Shown: piece by piece, positions 32,508 through 36,526 of the stretch
Layout of the letters: every line of letters starts with the position of its first letter
Position numbering within the stretch: the stretch's first letter is position 1
From: Novosphingobium resinovorum
GTDB taxonomy: Bacteria > Pseudomonadota > Alphaproteobacteria > Sphingomonadales > Sphingomonadaceae
Direction of reading: 5' to 3'
NCBI RefSeq assembly: GCF_027922145.1
Contig: NZ_BSFC01000020.1
Location: 1 to 36,526, forward strand
Length of the DNA: 36,526 bases
Notes under the pieces: model-generated
Database searches by the model: none
What the model was told of the DNA's origin: nothing
Seen by the model: only the letters and a program-made list of their open reading frames with translations
Position numbers and translations under genes: made by a program

Positions 32508-33638
32508 ATGCTGCATCAGCATCTGCAGCCTGCCGGCACCGCGCCGGCAGGACTGCCTTCGCTCGTCCTGCCTGCCGAGATCCGCGCCGCGATCGAGGCC
32601 GGGGCCTGGATCGTCTTCAACGTCTCGGGCGGCAAGGATTCCTCCGCCGCGATGTTTGCCGTCTCGATCGTGCTCGATCAGCTCGGCCATCCCCGTAACC
32701 GTCGCCTGGTCATCCATGCCGACCTCGGCCGCGCCGAATGGGACAGCACCCCTGCCATGGTCGAAAGGCTCGCAGCGCTTGCGGATCTACCACTGTGCGT
32801 CGTGCGCCGTAATGCCGGCGACCTGTTCGACCGCTGGGCACAGCGCTTCGAGAACGGCAAGCGCCGCTACGAGGCCCTCGAAACCTACAACCTGATCGGT
32901 CCATGGTCCTCGGCTTCGCTGCGCTTCTGCACCTCCGAGGCCAAGGCCCATGTCATCGGCCCGCACCTGGCGCGCACACTGCGCGGCGAGACCATCATCA
33001 ACGTCCTTGGCATCCGCCGTGATGAAAGCACCGCGCGGTCCAAAGCCCCGGAATGGAAGGCTGACACGCGCTACGCCGGTGCCGGCAATGCCCATGGCAC
33101 GCGCATGATGCTCTGGCATCCCATCGTCGAATGGACGACGGCCGAAGTCTTCGCCGCACACCGCCATCTCGGCATCCCGCTTCACGAAGCCTATACCTGC
33201 TACTCCAGTTCGCGGCTTTCCTGCCGATTCTGCGTGCTGCAGTCGATCGCCGACGCCCGCGCATCGGCCAACGCTCCCGCCAACCACGATGCACTGATCC
33301 ACCTGTGCGACCTCGAGGCGACGTCCACGTTCTCGTTTCAGCCAGCGCGCTGGCTTGCGGACACCGCACCTGATCTCTTGCCGCCCGACCTGCAGATCCG
33401 CATCGCGGCCGCCAAGATCGACGCGCAGCGGCGCCGCGAGGCCGAGGGCGCGATGCCCAAGGGTCTGCGATACGTCAGGGGGTGGCCGCCGCGCCTGCCG
33501 ACATTGCCCGAGGCCGCGGCCATTGCCGAGGCCCGCGCGCCGATCCTCGCGCGCCACCAGCTTGCCAACCGCTTTCCGACTGCCCGCGCCGTGCGGGACC
33601 GCTTTGCCGACCTCATCGCCCAGCGCCGCGCCGCCTGA
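32508..33638 (+). CDS. PP-loop protein, phosphoadenosine phosphosulfate reductase family
   Basis: The protein has 376 residues. The PP-loop SGGKDSSAAM begins at Ser40 and follows a beta-strand (IVFNVS). Asp/Arg-rich segments (VIHADLGRAEW, HPIVEWTTAEVFA) agree with adenylating N-type ATP pyrophosphatases of the CysH-like group. A cysteine cluster near 225-240 (YTCYSSSRLSCRFCVL) may bind a metal or iron-sulfur cluster. True CysH genes lie with sulfate assimilation; this one lies among plasmid unknowns. Mobile-element relatives (for example DndC of phosphorothioation) modify DNA or other targets, but none of the Dnd partners is present. The substrate is unknown. Confidence 0.8.
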   Translation: MLHQHLQPAGTAPAGLPSLVLPAEIRAAIEAGAWIVFNVSGGKDSSAAMFAVSIVLDQLGHPRNRRLVIHADLGRAEWDSTPAMVERLAALADLPLCVVRRNAGDLFDRWAQRFENGKRRYEALETYNLIGPWSSASLRFCTSEAKAHVIGPHLARTLRGETIINVLGIRRDESTARSKAPEWKADTRYAGAGNAHGTRMMLWHPIVEWTTAEVFAAHRHLGIPLHEAYTCYSSSRLSCRFCVLQSIADARASANAPANHDALIHLCDLEATSTFSFQPARWLADTAPDLLPPDLQIRIAAAKIDAQRRREAEGAMPKGLRYVRGWPPRLPTLPEAAAIAEARAPILARHQLANRFPTARAVRDRFADLIAQRRAA

Positions 33639-33660
33639 CCGACAGCAATAGGAGACTGCC

Positions 33661-35136
33661 ATGACCGCTTCCACGGACCATCCCGTCATGTCCCAGGCCG
33701 AGGCCGTCGCGCTCGGCTTTGCGGGCTTCAACGACGTGCCGCACAAGCCCATCGACGTTCCCGATGGCGAATACACCATCACTGCCCGAACGAGCGACGG
33801 CCGCCGTGTGACCTTCTGCTTCCTGCCCGATCGCGAACGAAGCCCGGCAGGATTCGTAGATATTCAGTACCATGATGCCGGGACGAAGTGCGCCAATGCC
33901 AATGGCGGACATTCGCCCACCTTCAACGCATTCGGCATCGGGCGGGGTGGCCGCCATATCCTCGATTCCCGCCCTCTGGATGAAGCGGATCGCCCCTCCA
34001 TTCTCGTGCTGATGCTCGACAAGGCCGAGACAAAGTCCTCGCCCCGCGCAAAAGCGCGCGACGCAGGCGGGCGCCGCGAAGTCTCGTGGTCGTTCGGCGA
34101 AGGCACGATCTTCCCCGGCTACACCGATGACCGTGAATGGAACGGCTTCCTCAACATCAGCGTGGCCGAACATACCTGGCCGCATGTTCGCGCCGAACTG
34201 CTTTCGAGTGCCGACGGCGACCGCGAGTTGATCGCATCAGTCAAGGCGCTGAAGGCCGAGGGTGGCTTTGTGTCGCTCGCCTTCGGCTACACCACACAGG
34301 AAGTCGAAACCCGGTGGGCTTTGCAATTCCCCGACTATCCCATTGCCTGCATGCCGCCCATTCCGGGAAACTGGACGGACAAAAGCTGGCGCAACGACAC
34401 CAAGCCCAGCTTCGAAGTCTGCACCGGGCCGATGGGCGAGCCGGTGGAAATGTGGATCGACTATCCCGAGCCCGCGCTCCGCGAAATCGCGGGCGAACCC
34501 CGTTTTGGGCTCTATCGCCGCAATGCCGATGACGAGCTTGAGGCGATCTACACCGGCGAGGATCACGCCGAGGCCATGGAGCACGCGAACCGCGAAACCC
34601 TTGCATGCGCTTTCGCCAAGGCTCTGGCCCACCAACTGACGCCTGACGAATGGCAGACCATGCGCCTCACCAACCAGACGATCACGCCAGGGTGCTGCGC
34701 GTCGCATGACCACCTCGATGCCAACATGGTCATGCTGGCCGTGTGGCTCACCTATCGCGGTGATCAGCTGATCGCCCGCGGCGCGATTACGGACATCGGT
34801 GATGACCTCGATCACGTCAACGCGGCATGGACGATCGCCAGGGAGCGCTACATGACCGCCAGCGCCGAAGGCGAACGCTTCGACCTGTGGCGCTGCACCG
34901 GCATCACTGTGCCCGACCTCGCAGCCGCCGGTTGCGAGATGGGCGCCAACGAACCCTGCATCCGGCCTGGCCGTCTCTACGAACCCGGCCACATCGAACT
35001 GGATGAAGAGAAGGGCCTGATCGTCACCGTCGGAAATTCGATCCGCACCTTCGAACACCAGATCGAGGCCGAAGGCCATCTCTGGCGCGCCTATGCGTCT
35101 TCCGAGTTCACTGCCCAGCCCGGGCGCGTTAAATAG
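33661..35136 (+). CDS. Large plasmid-type hypothetical protein
   Basis: The protein has 491 residues with AGGAGA upstream of the ATG. Two parts can be seen. Residues 1-230 form a beta-rich domain (PDGEYTITARTSDGRRVTFCFLPD, HSPTFNAFGIGRGGRHILDSRPL). Residues 270-491 form a more helical domain with repeated acidic patches. No motif of a nuclease, methylase, ATPase or relaxase is visible, and I do not recognise it. Last gene behind leader copy C; a terminator-like stem follows some 215 bases later. Confidence 0.7.
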   Translation: MTASTDHPVMSQAEAVALGFAGFNDVPHKPIDVPDGEYTITARTSDGRRVTFCFLPDRERSPAGFVDIQYHDAGTKCANANGGHSPTFNAFGIGRGGRHILDSRPLDEADRPSILVLMLDKAETKSSPRAKARDAGGRREVSWSFGEGTIFPGYTDDREWNGFLNISVAEHTWPHVRAELLSSADGDRELIASVKALKAEGGFVSLAFGYTTQEVETRWALQFPDYPIACMPPIPGNWTDKSWRNDTKPSFEVCTGPMGEPVEMWIDYPEPALREIAGEPRFGLYRRNADDELEAIYTGEDHAEAMEHANRETLACAFAKALAHQLTPDEWQTMRLTNQTITPGCCASHDHLDANMVMLAVWLTYRGDQLIARGAITDIGDDLDHVNAAWTIARERYMTASAEGERFDLWRCTGITVPDLAAAGCEMGANEPCIRPGRLYEPGHIELDEEKGLIVTVGNSIRTFEHQIEAEGHLWRAYASSEFTAQPGRVK

Positions 35137-35351
35137 AACGGGCACGGAGATGCGCTAGCGACCGCTGGCGTCGGCAACACCTGTTTTCCGTGCACTCGCG
35201 GCAGACTGCCTTGGGCCGTTACGCGAATGTCCGATTCTGAGCTGAACCTTTTGGTTAGCTGACGTTCACGCGGTGCCGGCTGCCGACCACTTCGAGCTAT
35301 CATTGACCATACCCTGAAAGCGTCTGGCCCAGCTGCAGAAACCTTGAAACA

Positions 35352-35381
35352 CCCCTGATTATGAGGGGCGCACCTTTTTTT
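35352..35381 (+). terminator. Possible rho-independent terminator
   Basis: CCCCT (35352-35356) and AGGGG (35364-35368) form a short stem with a seven-base loop, and a run of seven Ts starts six bases later. It lies between the accessory unit and the right-end cassette, the right place to close transcription from the left. The stem is short and the T-run slightly distant. The rest of 35137-35422 shows nothing clear. Confidence 0.45.
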
Positions 35382-35422
35382 GAGGGTCAGCCTTATAGAG
35401 CGACAATACCCCAATCAAATTC

Positions 35423-35758
35423 CTAAATGTGCAGGTTTAATCCCTTCGGGGCCCGATAGAGCGATACCAACTGATCCATATCACGCAACGGACGTTCCTC
35501 GAACTCCTTCGTCGTGAGAATCAGAACATCAATTTCCATTCGATAGTCGCCTTGGAGCTTGTGCATTGCCGCTCGTAGCTGCGACGAATAATCGAGAAGA
35601 TCGCTCAATTGGCAATCAACCACCACAAGAACATCAATGTCGTTATGCCGCTCACCTCGAAAGAATGACCCGAAGCCCCATGCGGAAATAACTTCTGCAT
35701 GAGATTCAAGGATAGGCCGGATTTCCGTCCTTATCTTTCTTGTGGTAAGCCCAGTAGT
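35423..35758 (-). CDS. Minimal nucleotidyltransferase (Pol-beta/MNT type)
   Basis: The protein has 111 residues from the ATG at 35758. The core motif GFGSFFRGERHNDIDVLVVVD gives GSxxRG at 31-36, and Asp41 and Asp43 of the DxD pair; Asp78 in MEIDVLI is a likely third metal ligand. So the site appears complete. Small proteins of this fold act as antitoxins in MNT-HEPN pairs, where MNT AMPylates a HEPN RNase. No HEPN gene lies next to it. Longer starts to 35869 lie in the neighbour. It overlaps gene 2 by 53 bases and has lower GC than the central island. Confidence 0.78.
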   Translation of the reverse strand, partial: TTGLTTRKIRTEIRPILESHAEVISAWGFGSFFRGERHNDIDVLVVVDCQLSDLLDYSSQLRAAMHKLQGDYRMEIDVLILTTKEFEERPLRDMDQLVSLYRAPKGLNLHI

Positions 35759-36101
35759 CATTTCTATGCAGAGCGCCCGCCATTTCGGTTGTGTTGAACA
35801 AACCCAAATATGATTGAAGACAATATTCTTTCGCCTCCATGGTGTAGCTGTTCCACATTCCGCCGACATATATCAAATTTACGTCAGCGAATTCCGCTCG
35901 CACTTGCAGAACCTTAGCAATGCCACATGTATATTCATCAAGGCATATCGCTTGGATCGCCGGACCTCGCTTGCGCGATACGTCAAATACTATGTCATGA
36001 TGTCGATCTGTCGCAATAACATTTTCATGGCCGTTCAGAAGCCGCTGAAACCATGTGATTGAGGACCATTTGACGCCATACGCATTTTCGCCGTTACTCA
36101 T
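35706..36101 (-). CDS. Unknown protein, possible restriction-endonuclease-like fold
   Basis: The protein has 131 residues. I do not recognise a named family. Its central part DIVFDVSRKRGPAIQAICLDEYTCG has the strand-strand layout of the PD-(D/E)xK core (Mrr-like: D, then Q-x-K). The following VNLIYVGGMWNSYTMEAKEYCLQSYLGLFNTTEM resembles the Mrr C-terminal strand-helix-strand (VTtsgFTxEAkeyA...gIkLid). The expected lysine is not in place, so the site may be degenerate. This is an inference from pattern only. It overlaps both neighbours (8 and 53 bases). Confidence 0.6.
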   Translation of the reverse strand: MSNGENAYGVKWSSITWFQRLLNGHENVIATDRHHDIVFDVSRKRGPAIQAICLDEYTCGIAKVLQVRAEFADVNLIYVGGMWNSYTMEAKEYCLQSYLGLFNTTEMAGALHRNDYWAYHKKDKDGNPAYP

Positions 36102-36447
36102 ATTTCGCCCACTTCTCTACAAACTGCGCGAACTCTTCGGGGAACATTTGGTAATGGTCTAGCCGCCCATACTGATTTTGCTCGTAGCCTTTGGCATGAT
36201 CGGTAAACAGTAGGACCGCCTCGGCCATCTCGCGTGGAACAAGTCCGGCATTCACCTCCAAGGCTCGCAGAATGGCACGATTGTTTGGGAGCAGGGTATC
36301 AAGCCGTCTTGCTGTCCAAACCGCGTGCGCTGACGATCCGGGATCCGAGGCCGCAATTTCGGATCGAGGGCCATACCGTTTGAAGTAGTGATGGTTCTGT
36401 CTCAGCAGGCCGCTGACGAATGTCATTAATTCCTCGGTCGTTTCCAT
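36094..36447 (-). CDS. Unknown helical protein, first gene of the right-end cassette
   Basis: The protein has 117 residues, mainly helical (METTEELMTFVSGLLRQNHHYF, RAILRALEVNAGLVPREMAEAVLLFTDHAKGYEQN), without signal peptide or membrane segment. No family recognised; I searched it for a HEPN R-x4-6-H motif and found none that is convincing. GAAGAAG precedes the ATG. It overlaps the next gene by eight bases, so the three genes form one tight unit that starts only 22 bases from the terminal repeat. The promoter may lie in or beyond that repeat. Confidence 0.62.
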   Translation of the reverse strand: METTEELMTFVSGLLRQNHHYFKRYGPRSEIAASDPGSSAHAVWTARRLDTLLPNNRAILRALEVNAGLVPREMAEAVLLFTDHAKGYEQNQYGRLDHYQMFPEEFAQFVEKWAKYE

Positions 36448-36469
36448 CTTCTTCGAGAATGCCCAGCTA

Positions 36470-36526
36470 GTCGTCTGTGAAAAGCGCTGAAGCCCGCAGG
36501 GAGGCGTGGGTTTTGGTGGATATGAA
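36470..36526 (-). repeat. Terminal inverted repeat, right copy
   Basis: It is the exact reverse complement of bases 1-57. See the left copy for the two explanations. Confidence 0.9.

Noticed and set aside
1..36526. CRISPR array, tRNA or rRNA
   Set aside because: No regularly spaced direct repeats and no recognisable tRNA or rRNA segment were found on either strand.

Overview
The window is GC-rich except near its right end. Its gene content suggests an alphaproteobacterium, most likely a sphingomonad (Sphingomonadales). This rests on recognisable families and codon style, not on a marker gene, since there is no rRNA, tRNA or core housekeeping gene here. The first 57 bases return perfectly as the reverse complement of the last 57. 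The piece therefore probably either runs from one copy of a multicopy repeat to another, for example a contig broken at that repeat, or is bounded by real terminal inverted repeats.

Layout. 1-1.9 kb: an insertion sequence with a 494-residue rve-type DDE transposase. 2.0-4.2 kb (minus): DUF983 membrane protein, a small unknown protein and a MocR-type regulator. 4.3-5.2 kb: no convincing gene. 5.2-6.6 kb: an Xre/MbcA-RES toxin-antitoxin pair and a Phd-like antitoxin remnant. 6.7-7.3 kb: an IS200-type element whose start codon abuts a 29-bp perfect stem. 7.9-10.7 kb (plus): a ClC channel/antiporter and NhaA. 10.7-23.4 kb (minus): eleven tightly packed genes, ectA-ectB-ectC-ectD-ask, two MFS transporters (one ProP/MHS-like), an MscS channel, a secreted unknown protein, a DUF389 protein and an SLC13-type permease, with the MarR regulator ectR divergent at 23.65 kb. 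24.1-26.6 kb: a decayed IS21 istB, then an IS66 element that has cut a small gene in two and left a clean 8-bp target duplication. 26.6-28.2 kb: a P-loop ATPase and a cysteine-containing ferredoxin-like protein. 28.5-35.1 kb (plus): plasmid/ICE-type accessory genes (DUF1419, several unknowns, a RelB/RelE pair, a PP-loop PAPS-reductase-like protein). 35.4-36.4 kb (minus): an AT-richer three-gene cassette with a minimal nucleotidyltransferase.

How it works together. The central 16 kb is an osmoadaptation island. Aspartate kinase feeds ectABC for ectoine and ectD makes 5-hydroxyectoine. The ProP-like carrier may import compatible solutes, MscS may release solutes on down-shock, and NhaA and ClC handle Na+ and Cl-. 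Short gaps and 4-8 base overlaps suggest one long transcription unit from ectA to the SLC13 permease, probably controlled by EctR.

The most interesting unexplained structures are three. One is a recurring purine tract plus hairpin just upstream of three transcription-unit starts in the accessory region (28.5, 29.0 and 31.2 kb). The second is the right-end cassette, where the nucleotidyltransferase keeps its three acidic residues and its neighbour resembles the C-terminal half of a restriction-endonuclease fold. The third is the repeat at both window ends.
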